Below are positions 1 through 8,080 of a stretch of 25,247 nucleotides of DNA, one piece after another. Under the pieces are notes generated by a model that had not been told where the DNA came from, did not search any database, and was given only the letters and a program-made list of their open reading frames with translations. This stretch comes from an uncultured Actinomyces sp. (lineage in GTDB: Bacteria; Actinomycetota; Actinomycetes; Actinomycetales; Actinomycetaceae). Where the stretch lies: contig CALIZH010000137.1 of the NCBI GenBank assembly GCA_938028585.1, positions 1 through 25,247 on the forward strand, in the 5' to 3' direction. The position numbers and the translations under genes were made by a program. Every line of letters starts with the position of its first letter. The first letter of the stretch is position 1.

Positions 1-1011
1 CATTTGAAGCTCCACAGGAAGCACCCAGCCTTGAACGACATAGGGAGTTAGCCCCTGCTGGATATGTTTTGCTTCACGTGAAGATTGCGTGATCAGATAG
101 ATGAACCAACACGTAAAAAGCGGAACCTCGATGGTGATGTAGGAATGGAACCAACCTCCGATACCGTTATTACTCGCAAGAAAATTCCATAGGCCATGGA
201 AGAACACTGCGGTTAGGTAACCAAATAAGACTCGAACAGTGCTCCACAGTGCACCGTAGCGGCGAATTAAAACAAGTGCGATGGCCATTCCAGTAAAAGA
301 GGTTGCCATCGGATGAACGAATGGCGAAAGGATCCCTCGGGTAAATACCGTCGTTGTCAGCATAAACGCACCCGAAGAGCTCGTTCTCAGGAAGTACTGA
401 ATATTCTCAATGAAGGCGAAGCCGGCACCAACAATTCCTCCGCAGATCAGACCATCTAGCCGCGAATTAATGGAATTTCGGCGTGCAAGGATGAAGATGA
501 TGACACCAATGCCCTTGAAGAATTCTTCAGCAACCGGCGCAACAAACACAGCAACAATGACCGCTGCGGAATCTTGATCACCGAGTGTGCGAGCAATATC
601 TAGATTTAGGGTGCTATTGACAACCAACGAGGAAAGCGTTGCAACACCTGCTCCCCAAATGAAGCAGATGAAATTAGATTTCCAGCCCTCACGTTCCCAT
701 CGATCAAGGTAACTCAGCACTCCGAGGACAATAACAAGCGGAATTAATGCCAAGGTCGTCATGACCGCAGCGGAGACAACACCACCCGTACGTACGTACG
801 TCACCATGAGAACAATGACACCGATGGTTCCCAAAATTGTGAAGATAATTTCAAGGAAAGGCAGCGAGCGGACACGTTGAGGAATTCGCCATGTGGGAGC
901 TTGTGCGGGTGTTGGGTCTTCAGGACCGAATAGTTCAGCTTCGGTCGTTCTGATCTTCTTCAGCCGATAGTCCTCACCGGGACCTCCCCAACGCGGGTGT
1001 GTTTCACTCAT
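1..1011 (-). CDS. PrsW-family intramembrane metalloprotease, partial (3' end beyond window edge)
   Basis: The first 337 codons of a gene run off the left edge of the window with no stop. After a soluble N-terminus of about 45 residues that starts MSETHPRWGG, the protein is a polytopic membrane protein with about eight hydrophobic segments. It carries the PrsW signature blocks in order: PVAEEFFKG, with the glutamate pair of the proposed metal site, then GAGFAFIENIQYF, HPMATSFTG, and FHGLWN near the end. PrsW-type proteins are glutamic-type intramembrane proteases; in Bacillus, PrsW cleaves the anti-sigma factor RsiW. The substrate here is unknown. The ATG follows the TAA of the upstream gene with no gap, so it is probably translated as the last visible member of the pimA operon. 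Family assignment is firm from the motifs; function in this host is open. Confidence 0.88.
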   Translation of the reverse strand, partial: MSETHPRWGGPGEDYRLKKIRTTEAELFGPEDPTPAQAPTWRIPQRVRSLPFLEIIFTILGTIGVIVLMVTYVRTGGVVSAAVMTTLALIPLVIVLGVLSYLDRWEREGWKSNFICFIWGAGVATLSSLVVNSTLNLDIARTLGDQDSAAVIVAVFVAPVAEEFFKGIGVIIFILARRNSINSRLDGLICGGIVGAGFAFIENIQYFLRTSSSGAFMLTTTVFTRGILSPFVHPMATSFTGMAIALVLIRRYGALWSTVRVLFGYLTAVFFHGLWNFLASNNGIGGWFHSYITIEVPLFTCWFIYLITQSSREAKHIQQGLTPYVVQGWVLPVELQM

Positions 1012-1635
1012 TTAATAGCCGTATCCGTCTTCAATCGTGTCGTCATCAAAATCAATTGTCTGAGCCATTGGCGCATGTCCTGCAAGATGCGCAATCCGTA
1101 CCCAGCTTCTCTCACGAATCTTATGCGTCTGAGTAACGTAAAGGTTATGCATCGATCGCGCTAATTGGACCTTATAGGAGGCCTGGTCAAGTTCGCGTAG
1201 TTCGCGAGACCAATAATCATCGGCATCAATCTCTTTGCGGAGCTTAACATTAAGCGCGCTTCGAAGAATTCTTGAAAGTTGCGACTGAATATCGAAAAAT
1301 TCGATGACCTTTTCACGCGTTTGGGTGTCGCGGATGCTTGCTTCGCTTGTTCGCCGGTCAAGTCCGTCGGCAACAAGAGGAATCATCTGCCGGCGCGCTC
1401 TTGTCGAGGCCTCCCGGATTTCTTGAGATTCCTCAGAGGTGAACCCCGGATAGTCAGCGATCCTCTCGCTATAGCGTGCTCGTTCATCAAGAAGAAGTGC
1501 CAGCGAATCCCTTGTCGTTAAAATCCGCCAATGAAGACGGTCAAGTCGTGTTGCAAGAATTGCTGATTGACGCACAAGAAAGGCCAGTGCGACCAAAACA
1601 AGAACTAAAAGAACAAGGGTCAAAGTATTACTCAT
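1012..1635 (-). CDS. Membrane-anchored helical protein, LemA-like (hypothetical)
   Basis: This 207-residue protein has one N-terminal transmembrane helix at about residues 4-21, very rich in Leu and Val, and no following signal-cleavage site. The rest is charged and predicted helical. The layout (single N-terminal anchor, helical bundle, and a C-terminal block ARSMHNLYVTQTHKIRERSW) resembles LemA-family proteins, which have a similar Tyr-Asn motif before a terminal hydrophobic segment. This is a pattern resemblance, not a firm assignment. I chose the ATG at 1635, which overlaps the 3' end of pimA by 8 nt (ATGAGTAA) and has a GAGG stretch upstream; the further-upstream start would add 12 poorly supported residues. 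It sits between pimA and a PrsW protease, so it may be part of an envelope-related operon. Confidence 0.7.
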   Translation of the reverse strand: MSNTLTLVLLVLVLVALAFLVRQSAILATRLDRLHWRILTTRDSLALLLDERARYSERIADYPGFTSEESQEIREASTRARRQMIPLVADGLDRRTSEASIRDTQTREKVIEFFDIQSQLSRILRSALNVKLRKEIDADDYWSRELRELDQASYKVQLARSMHNLYVTQTHKIRERSWVRIAHLAGHAPMAQTIDFDDDTIEDGYGY

Positions 1636-2806
1636 CGTCTTCGGCCTCGTTCCTGCCACGAATAAGATCAAGCGTCGTCGGGTCCGAGGGCTGCGCTTGC
1701 GCAGAGGCTAAGACGGTCTGATACAAGGCTAGGACTTGGTCGGTGACCGTATCCCATCCATAACGGGAACTCGCCGCTTCTCCACGGCGTGCAAGCGTTG
1801 CGAGTTCCTCAGAATCACGAAGAAGTCTGACTAGTTGGCGAGCCAGGTCCTGACTATTTCCGGTCTCGAATAGCGCGCCTACTTCTCCTTGTTCAAGGAC
1901 TGCCCTGAAGGCCTCGAGATCAGAGGCAAGTACTGCACAACCGGCTGCCATCGCCTCGACAAGAACAATCCCGAAGGATTCCCCACCGGTTTGGGGAGCA
2001 ACATAAACACTTGCTCCCTTCAGTAACGAAGCCTTATCTTCATCGCTCACGCCGCCAAGGAACTCAACTGAGTCCCCAAAACGCTCCAATTGTGAGCGGT
2101 ATTCATGTGCGTTTCCTCGTCCAGCAATAAGAAAGCGGGCACCCGGGATTTCTGAAAGCACCGTTTCTATCGCTGCAGAGAAGACCGGCAATCCCTTGCG
2201 AGGCTCATCAAGACGGCCGAGGAAAACAACAACCGGGCGCTGTGGAGTTGCTTCCCATTCGGGTTTGACCTGGGCCTGCTCGAAGAAATGGGTATCAACC
2301 CCATTGGGGATAATCACCGCATCGCCACCATTATGTTCAACAAGTGTCCGGCGTGCTTCTGCTGAAACAGCAATACGGGCAGCAAGTTTCTCCAATAGCG
2401 GGTCGAGCGCGGAGGAAGAAACGGAACGAGAGAAGGAATAATCCAATGCTGCGTGGAAAGTTCCAACAACCGGAATCTCGGCTGCACGCAACGCCAGCAT
2501 TGAAATAGAGGGAACTTCTGGTTCGTGGACATGAAGAAGATCAAAGTCGCCTTCATCAATCCAACGCTTCGTTCGCATGTTAGCCAAGGGGGTAAAGGAG
2601 AGACGGGCTACTGAACCATTAAAAGGAACAGCAACCGATGAACCGACGGTAGTAATCCACTCAGGCAGATCATCGGTATTTTTCGCCGGAGTAAGAACAC
2701 TCACCTCGTGTCCCCGCTTCATAAGCTCCAGTGCGAAATCACGAATGTGGAATTGAACGCCACCGGGCACATCCCAGGAGTAGGGGTTAACGATACCGAC
2801 TCTCAC
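1628..2806 (-). CDS. pimA: Phosphatidylinositol alpha-mannosyltransferase PimA (GT4)
   Basis: PimA transfers mannose from GDP-mannose to the inositol of phosphatidylinositol at the inner face of the membrane, the first step of phosphatidylinositol mannoside synthesis. The 392-residue protein has the PimA N-terminus NPYSWDVPGGVQFH (residues 7-20) with its glycine loop, His118 in GTFHAA, the GDP-binding Arg198 and Lys204 in GRLDEPRKG, and the GT-B E-x7-E pair at Glu276 and Glu284. These line up closely with catalytic and binding residues known in the mycobacterial enzyme. The start is GTG at 2806, directly after the TAG of patA, with an AAAGGAG ribosome site inside the end of patA. The gene order pgsA-patA-pimA is conserved in actinobacteria, which supports the call. 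Confidence 0.95.
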   Translation of the reverse strand: MRVGIVNPYSWDVPGGVQFHIRDFALELMKRGHEVSVLTPAKNTDDLPEWITTVGSSVAVPFNGSVARLSFTPLANMRTKRWIDEGDFDLLHVHEPEVPSISMLALRAAEIPVVGTFHAALDYSFSRSVSSSALDPLLEKLAARIAVSAEARRTLVEHNGGDAVIIPNGVDTHFFEQAQVKPEWEATPQRPVVVFLGRLDEPRKGLPVFSAAIETVLSEIPGARFLIAGRGNAHEYRSQLERFGDSVEFLGGVSDEDKASLLKGASVYVAPQTGGESFGIVLVEAMAAGCAVLASDLEAFRAVLEQGEVGALFETGNSQDLARQLVRLLRDSEELATLARRGEAASSRYGWDTVTDQVLALYQTVLASAQAQPSDPTTLDLIRGRNEAEDDE

Positions 2807-3727
2807 CTATTCTCCTTTCTGTGCCGCGCGCTTACGCGCCCGGGCTAAACGCTCCGGATCTAAATCCTCAACAAAAACTGCTTGCATCATATGCCACTCA
2901 CGAATCCGACGTTGAAGAATTGGAAGGAGCGCAGTCACCCATTTCTGGGTGAGCTCAGGTACATCATCATCCTTGACCTGCGGATCGTAGAGATTCTCAG
3001 TAACTTCCAAACGCACAAATTCTGGGGTGCCAGAAGCATCAACATCTGACACAACCCCAGCTATAAGCGGGGCGTTGAGCGCTCGTGCAAGTGCTGCTGG
3101 CCCCGCGGCAACCAAAGCAGACTTGGTACCGAACTCAACCTCAATACCGGTTCCAGAAATATCGCGGTCAGCAAGAAGCGGGATCACAAGATTTTTCCTG
3201 CCCTTTGCTTGCTCAAGCAAGGAGTGAAAAACACTATCTCCCGGTGAAACTCCGATGATCTCCATCCCGACGTCCGTGCGCAGTTTCAAGAAGGCATCGA
3301 AAAGCTCAGGAGGATTCAATCTCTCAGCAACAGTGAGTACGGAAATGCCCTGTGCGCATACAGCCGCACCTACACGATCGAAGGTTCCCGCATGCGGTAA
3401 GGCCAAAACAACTGGACCTTCGCCGGCTAGCCGAAGGAATTCTTGTGCCTGGCTCAGATCAACACGTGCACGAAGCTTTTCACCAACGCTGCCGCCAAAA
3501 CTCAACTGCTCGACATAAGCATTGATATGCGAGCGCACGGCATCTCGAAGCTCGCGTCGCGAAATCTTACGCCCTAAAACACGCTCATGGTTGGCTCGCA
3601 TTCTGCGCACGCTGGAGCCATTGAGCAGACACATGAGATCGGCTCCACGTCTGCCCAGCCATGTCACGAAGGGAAAAGGTAGACGAGGAACTATTCGGAA
3701 AGCCCATACCAAGGCACGCCCTGACAT
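2807..3727 (-). CDS. patA: Phosphatidylinositol mannoside acyltransferase PatA
   Basis: This is a 306-residue member of the lauroyl/myristoyl acyltransferase family. In the PIM pathway PatA moves a fatty acyl group from acyl-CoA to the mannose placed by PimA. The hallmark H-x4-D motif is visible as PHAGTFDRVG, with His112 and Asp117, and an IEVEF segment follows about 85 residues later where the family has its second acidic residue. The N-terminus, MSGRALVWAF, is hydrophobic, as in interfacial membrane enzymes. The start used is ATG 3727, which overlaps the pgsA stop by one base (TAATG); a longer frame upstream would read through pgsA in another phase and is not credible. It lies between pgsA and pimA. 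Confidence 0.93.
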   Translation of the reverse strand: MSGRALVWAFRIVPRLPFPFVTWLGRRGADLMCLLNGSSVRRMRANHERVLGRKISRRELRDAVRSHINAYVEQLSFGGSVGEKLRARVDLSQAQEFLRLAGEGPVVLALPHAGTFDRVGAAVCAQGISVLTVAERLNPPELFDAFLKLRTDVGMEIIGVSPGDSVFHSLLEQAKGRKNLVIPLLADRDISGTGIEVEFGTKSALVAAGPAALARALNAPLIAGVVSDVDASGTPEFVRLEVTENLYDPQVKDDDVPELTQKWVTALLPILQRRIREWHMMQAVFVEDLDPERLARARKRAAQKGE

Positions 3728-4356
3728 TAGGACTCCTGGGATGAAGGAAGATGCGTTGCTGTGAAATGCACCCGCTGAATGACGGTAACGATCGACGCAA
3801 AAGCAACCCAGCACAAACTTGCTGCGAGGAATACTGCGGGTGCGCCCCACCCGTATAGTGCAGCTCCCAACAAAGCAATGATGAGACGGTCAGTCCGCTC
3901 AGCGATACCGACCTTTGCAATAACCCCAATTGATTCAGCGCGCGCACGCGCATAGGGCACGGTAGCTGCACCAACGATCGCAATAAGGCCTGCAATGATT
4001 GTCACAGTCCTCGTTACTGAGCTTTCCATGCTGAAAATTGCGAAGGCAGTCAATGAAGCGAAGACCGCTCCATCGCCCAACCTGTCCATTGTTGAATCTA
4101 AAAAGGCTCCAAATGGCGATGATGTCCCACTCATTCGCGCGAGAACACCATCAATCGAGTCGCAGAAAAGGACGACAGCGAGAGCGAGGGCGCCTTGCCA
4201 AAGGTAGCCAAAAGGAAAGGTCGTAACAGCAACTGCGATTGTCACAACGGTTCCGGCAATAGTCACCATATTGGGAGTGATGTGCGCTGCTACGAGCACT
4301 CTTGCGACAGGAGTAAAAATAGCTTTCGTTATCGAGCGTCCGTGGTTACCAAGCAC
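3727..4356 (-). CDS. pgsA: Phosphatidylinositol phosphate synthase (CDP-alcohol phosphotransferase)
   Basis: This enzyme condenses CDP-diacylglycerol with inositol 1-phosphate to give phosphatidylinositol phosphate, the lipid used by PimA after dephosphorylation. The full CDP-alcohol phosphotransferase motif D-x2-D-G-x2-A-R-x8-G-x3-D-x3-D is present, with Asp66, Asp69, Gly70, Ala73, Arg74, Gly83, Asp87 and Asp91, in a protein of 209 residues with about six membrane helices. I prefer the GTG at 4356: it has GGAGGA just upstream, overlaps the preceding stop by one base (TAGTG), and gives the N-terminus MLGNHGRSITKAIFTP expected for the family. An ATG at 4380 would add eight residues but has no visible ribosome site. 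Position between the HIT gene and patA matches M. tuberculosis pgsA1 (Rv2612c). Confidence 0.93.
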   Translation of the reverse strand: MLGNHGRSITKAIFTPVARVLVAAHITPNMVTIAGTVVTIAVAVTTFPFGYLWQGALALAVVLFCDSIDGVLARMSGTSSPFGAFLDSTMDRLGDGAVFASLTAFAIFSMESSVTRTVTIIAGLIAIVGAATVPYARARAESIGVIAKVGIAERTDRLIIALLGAALYGWGAPAVFLAASLCWVAFASIVTVIQRVHFTATHLPSSQES

Positions 4357-4919
4357 TATTCCTCCGATGATATGGGCCATGCAGCGGCTAAGCGAGCACG
4401 CGCATCCTCAAGTAGTTCAGGCACTGCCTTGGTGCGGGCAATGATTGGGAAGAAGTTTGCATCTCCAGCCCAGCGAGGAACAACATGCTGATGAAGGTGG
4501 GCAGCTATCCCGGCGCCTGCAACATCGCCTTGGTTCATCCCCAAATTGAATCCTGCGGGATTCGCCGTCGCACGCTCCACACGCATCGCAGTGGCAGTCA
4601 AACGACCGAGTTCAATACGTTCTTCGTCAGTAAGATCCGTGTAGTCAGAGACATGGCGGTAGGGGCATACCAAGAGATGCCCGGAGTTGTACGGGAAAAG
4701 ATTCATCAGAACGAAACAGCTCACACCGCGATGAACGATGAGTCCCTCTTCGTCTGTACGCGATGGTGCAACACAAAAAGGACACTCTTCCGACGAGGAA
4801 TCGGCGGGCTTGTGATCGCCATTAATATAGGCCATTCGGTACGGCGTCCATAAACGATCGAAACCGTCGGGAACGCCGGCAAATGCCCGGGAATCCTCGG
4901 TCGGAAGAGTGTCACTCAT
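4356..4919 (-). CDS. HIT-family hydrolase, Ap4A phosphorylase-like (Rv2613c type)
   Basis: This 187-residue HIT-superfamily nucleotide-binding protein has the histidine triad at residues 141-147, HLHQHVV, followed by PRWAGDANF. Residues 22-31, RLWTPYRMAY, and the NLFPYNSGHLLV block at about 73-84 are characteristic of the actinobacterial group whose M. tuberculosis member Rv2613c was shown to be a diadenosine tetraphosphate phosphorylase. A CPFC pair at about residues 46-49 could bind zinc, as in other HIT proteins. The neighbour order thrS, HIT, pgsA is the same as in mycobacteria. The start ATG is 5 nt after the thrS stop with GAGGA upstream. The family is certain; the exact substrate is inferred. 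Confidence 0.9.
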   Translation of the reverse strand: MSDTLPTEDSRAFAGVPDGFDRLWTPYRMAYINGDHKPADSSSEECPFCVAPSRTDEEGLIVHRGVSCFVLMNLFPYNSGHLLVCPYRHVSDYTDLTDEERIELGRLTATAMRVERATANPAGFNLGMNQGDVAGAGIAAHLHQHVVPRWAGDANFFPIIARTKAVPELLEDARARLAAAWPISSEE

Positions 4920-4924
4920 TGTTA

Positions 4925-6913
4925 TCAGTCCTCAGCGCTGGGATCAGCGTTATTGCGAGTTGCGATGTGGTGAGCAATACGCTCAACCGCCTCGTCAACG
5001 GGAACACCATTGAGCTGGGAGCCATCACGGAAGCGGAAGGAGACTGCCTGCGCTTCTTGGTCTTCCCCACCTGCAATCAAAGTGAAGGGGACCTTTTGCT
5101 TTGCAGCATTGCGAATCTTCTTACCAAAGCGATCATCGGAATGATCAACTTCGACGCGAATCCCACGTTCACGCAAACGCTGCGCAACCGTATCAACGTA
5201 GTCGTCGAAGGCCTCGGCAACGGGGACCAGGCGCACCTGCACCGGGGAGAGCCATGCGGGGAAAGCACCGGCATAATGCTCAGTCAAAACACCGATGAAA
5301 CGCTCAATCGAACCAAACTTCGCCGAGTGGATCATAACCGGTTCACGGTGGCTTCCGTCAGGAGCTGTGTACTCGAGTCCGAAACGGTGCGGCTGGTTGA
5401 AGTCGTACTGAATAGTCGACATCTGCCAGGTACGACCGATTGCATCCTTTGCCTGAATCGAAATCTTCGGGCCGTAGAATGCAGCACCGCCCGGATCGGG
5501 AACGGTCTGCAGACCGGTCTCTTCTGCGCAGCGACGCAGAATTTCAGTCGCTTCTTCCCACTGTTCATCCGTGCCGATGAACTTATCCTTCTTCTTTCCA
5601 TCGGTATCGCGGGTGGAAAGCTCCAGATAGAAATCGCTCAGCCCAAAGTCCCGTAGAAGCTTCAAAATGAAGTTCAAAAGATGCTTAATCTCATCCGCTG
5701 CCTGCTCGGGCATCACATAGGAGTGCGAATCATCCTGGGTGATGGAGCGAACGCGAGTAAGCCCCTGAAGAACACCGGACTTCTCATTTCGATACACAGT
5801 ACCGAATTCGAAGAGACGCAGGGGAAGCTCGCGGTACGAACGGCCTCGGCTCCTGAAGATCAGGTTGTGCATGGGGCAGTTCATTGCCTTGAGGTAGTAC
5901 AGCTGGCCGTCATCATCCATCGGAGGGAACATGCCATCCGCGTAGTACGGAAGGTGTCCCGAAGTATGGAAGAGCTCTTCTTTCGAGATGTGGGGGGTAC
6001 CTACGTAAAGGAAGCCGTTCTCAATGTGGGCCTCACGGACGTAGTCCTCCATGACGCGCTTAAGCACACCGCCCTTGGGATGGAAAATCGGCAATCCCGC
6101 ACCCAGCTCTTCTGGGAAGGAGAAGAGATCAAGTTCGGCACCAAGGCGACGGTGGTCGCGTCGTTCCGCTTCCTTCAATCGTTCTTGATAAGCGACAAGG
6201 TCGTCTTTCGAGGCCCAGGCAGTTCCGTAAATTCGCTGCAGTTGATCGTTAGCCTGGTCGCCGCGCCAGTAAGCAGATGAAGACTTGGTCAACGCAAATC
6301 CGTTACCAATGAGTTTTGTCGAAGGCAGGTGGGGTCCACGGCAGAGGTCTTTCCATGCGGTGGTTCCATCACGGCGGACATTGTCGTAAATAGTGAGTTC
6401 CGAACCGCCAACCTCGACGGAGGCGTCCTGCGCTCCCCCGCCCTTGGTGCTAATCAGCTCAAGCTTGAAGGGTTGATCAGCAAGTTCTTCGCGTGCTTCT
6501 TCTTCAGTGACAACACGGCGACGGAAAGCCTGGCCTTCCTTCACAATGCGCTTCATGCGCTTTTCAATATCGCGCATGAGCTCAGGGGTGACGGAATCAA
6601 TATTCCCGAAGTCATAGTAGAAGCCATCAGTGATGAAGGGGCCAATTCCCAAATTGACATCGGGGAAGATCTCTTGGACTGCCTGCGCCATAACGTGAGT
6701 GCAGGAGTGACGCAGGATCTCTAGGCCTGCTGGGGAATTCAGAGTGATTGCTTCAACAATTGCATCGGCAGGAATTTCGCGGGAAAGATCCCATGCGTTC
6801 CCATCAACCGTCATCGCGACGACATCACTGCGGGATTCGTAGTACTGCGTTCCGGTGCAGCCTTCTTCAATTTCGACCGCAACACCATCAATAGTTGCGT
6901 TGATAACAGGCAC
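4925..6913 (-). CDS. thrS: Threonyl-tRNA synthetase
   Basis: ThrS charges tRNA-Thr and edits mischarged serine. The 662-residue protein has the complete bacterial layout: a TGS domain (residues 1-60), an editing domain with H69-x3-H73 (RHSCTH) and the later CRGPHLPST metal-site block, a class II catalytic core with MNCPMHNLIFRSRGRSYREL, the RNEKSGVLQGL motif and QDDSHSY, the final zinc-site histidine in PVMIHSAKFGS, and a C-terminal anticodon-binding domain (from about residue 555). Initiation is at GTG 6913, with AAGGAG nine bases upstream; no better start is seen. The 134-nt leader contains competing hairpins, listed separately. It is the first gene of the run into the PI-mannoside genes. 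Confidence 0.97.
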   Translation of the reverse strand: MPVINATIDGVAVEIEEGCTGTQYYESRSDVVAMTVDGNAWDLSREIPADAIVEAITLNSPAGLEILRHSCTHVMAQAVQEIFPDVNLGIGPFITDGFYYDFGNIDSVTPELMRDIEKRMKRIVKEGQAFRRRVVTEEEAREELADQPFKLELISTKGGGAQDASVEVGGSELTIYDNVRRDGTTAWKDLCRGPHLPSTKLIGNGFALTKSSSAYWRGDQANDQLQRIYGTAWASKDDLVAYQERLKEAERRDHRRLGAELDLFSFPEELGAGLPIFHPKGGVLKRVMEDYVREAHIENGFLYVGTPHISKEELFHTSGHLPYYADGMFPPMDDDGQLYYLKAMNCPMHNLIFRSRGRSYRELPLRLFEFGTVYRNEKSGVLQGLTRVRSITQDDSHSYVMPEQAADEIKHLLNFILKLLRDFGLSDFYLELSTRDTDGKKKDKFIGTDEQWEEATEILRRCAEETGLQTVPDPGGAAFYGPKISIQAKDAIGRTWQMSTIQYDFNQPHRFGLEYTAPDGSHREPVMIHSAKFGSIERFIGVLTEHYAGAFPAWLSPVQVRLVPVAEAFDDYVDTVAQRLRERGIRVEVDHSDDRFGKKIRNAAKQKVPFTLIAGGEDQEAQAVSFRFRDGSQLNGVPVDEAVERIAHHIATRNNADPSAED

Positions 6914-6934
6914 GAGCTGTGCTCCTTCGGGTTC

Positions 6935-7047
6935 TGGCGACTTGCGCCATCTCTACCCACTGACTGCACGCATACGATGGCGTGTCAAACGCTCTTTCGA
7001 GAATCAGCAGGCTTGGACCCTTCTATCGTAGCCGCCTCGTCCCAATG
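6935..7047 (-). promoter_or_regulatory. thrS leader with alternative hairpins
   Basis: In the RNA sense, CGCCATC (6982-6976) can pair with GATGGCG (6951-6945) to form a 7-bp stem. The 3' part of that second arm, TGGCG, can instead pair with CGCCA (6939-6935) to form a 5-bp hairpin with a 5-nt loop, ending only about 12 nt before the AAGGAG of thrS. The two stems share one arm, so they are mutually exclusive. Candidate promoter elements are TACGAT at 7030-7025 with a weak -35, or a TTGACA at 6988-6983 without a good -10. I see no T-box consensus. Regulation is an inference. Confidence 0.4.
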
Positions 7048-8067
7048 TCACGAACGAAGAGCACGCTTTATTGAGAGCAGATTTCGTAAACCTGCATACA
7101 GCCGCGGCCGCAGAGGCAGATCCCATGCTCCCGGGACATCTGTATAACCCTGAGCAAAACTCAACTTGTATTTCCCGACTGTAAATAGTTCGGGAACCCG
7201 AGGTGAGTGAATTCCCATCAGGTCGATACCACCATTGGCGTCAAGCTCAGGTCCCAAAATGATGGCACACTGAACATCAAGCTCAGGCATTGCTCCCAAT
7301 TTACGCGCCTTCGCGGTCGTTGCACCGTAATAGCATTCAGCCTGACGGTCGTTGATAAGGATCAAATTCCATGCGACCACTTCCCCATCGACTCGAAGCA
7401 CGAAGAGGCGCGAATGCTCAGGGCCAAGGACTTTCAGCATTGTTGAGTAAACCTCAGCCGGGTGAGGACTGAAACCATCGCGTTCGGCGGTTTCTTTTAG
7501 TACCTCGTAATACTCAGTGAAGTCTTCCGCAGCCTGATCGTGCTCGTCAGCAATGGTTGTTTGGACTTCAGACAAGGCCTTGCGCGAACGCCGAAGCTGA
7601 CGCCGGCCTTCCTTCGTCATGTCCCCAAGGATCTTCTCCTCATCACCGCCATAGGAGCGAATGATAACGGTGCGGTCATAGGTAATAATCTGCATGACAT
7701 CGCGAAGATCAGAGTCATTAAAGATCGCATTCAGGCGAATAAAAACGATCGATGAGTCTTTCTGACGAACGTAACGCCCAAGCGCATCACGGAAAGCACG
7801 TTCGCGGCTCGGTGTGGCTTCCTTAAGCCACACCGGTCCGTGTTTCGCCCAAAGGTAGCGCGCACCTCGCATTGAGTACTCGTAGAGCGCAACGAGAGCA
7901 ATACGCTTTCCGTTTTCTGAATACTCGAAACGTCCCCAGAGCTTGCGCCCCTCAACTGCCTCGTACTGTTCCCAAATTGCGGACTGTTCAATGGGCAGAG
8001 GAGTCACTCCGGCAGCGCCAATACGCATTTCCTCGGCAGTGATCTCACGAAGCTGTGTATCTGTCAT
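7048..8067 (-). CDS. FemX/FemAB-family peptidoglycan bridge aminoacyltransferase
   Basis: This 339-residue protein of the FemAB family (paired GNAT-like domains) uses aminoacyl-tRNA to add an amino acid to the side chain of lipid II or its precursor, starting or extending the interpeptide bridge. The family pattern is visible: the N-terminal IEQSAIWEQYEAVEGRKLWG block, MTKEGRRQLRRSRKA, the ETAERDGFSPHPAEVY segment (compare the T.xR.GF.. block of Fem proteins), ECYYGATTAKARKLGAMPEL, and a C-terminal KYKLSFAQGYTDVPGAWDLPL. There is no long coiled-coil insert, so it is closer in size to FemX/MurM-type proteins than to FemA. The ATG has AAGGGG eight bases upstream and lies 13 nt after an ATP-grasp ligase gene, with which it is probably cotranscribed. 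The residue it adds cannot be read from the sequence. Confidence 0.87.
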   Translation of the reverse strand: MTDTQLREITAEEMRIGAAGVTPLPIEQSAIWEQYEAVEGRKLWGRFEYSENGKRIALVALYEYSMRGARYLWAKHGPVWLKEATPSRERAFRDALGRYVRQKDSSIVFIRLNAIFNDSDLRDVMQIITYDRTVIIRSYGGDEEKILGDMTKEGRRQLRRSRKALSEVQTTIADEHDQAAEDFTEYYEVLKETAERDGFSPHPAEVYSTMLKVLGPEHSRLFVLRVDGEVVAWNLILINDRQAECYYGATTAKARKLGAMPELDVQCAIILGPELDANGGIDLMGIHSPRVPELFTVGKYKLSFAQGYTDVPGAWDLPLRPRLYAGLRNLLSIKRALRS

Positions 8068-8080
8068 AAGAAAAGTCCCC

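Noticed and set aside
3728..3850. Longer patA reading frame beginning at 3850
   Set aside because: The added 41 residues lie inside pgsA in another phase and do not resemble the acyltransferase family; ATG 3727 gives the standard N-terminus.
4883..5656. A 257-codon plus-strand frame opposite thrS
   Set aside because: The minus strand is unmistakable thrS throughout; codon structure of thrS explains the open antisense frame.
6914..7047. T-box riboswitch upstream of thrS
   Set aside because: No TGGNACCGCG-type antiterminator or specifier-loop layout is visible; the leader is also short. Only simple alternative stems are supported.
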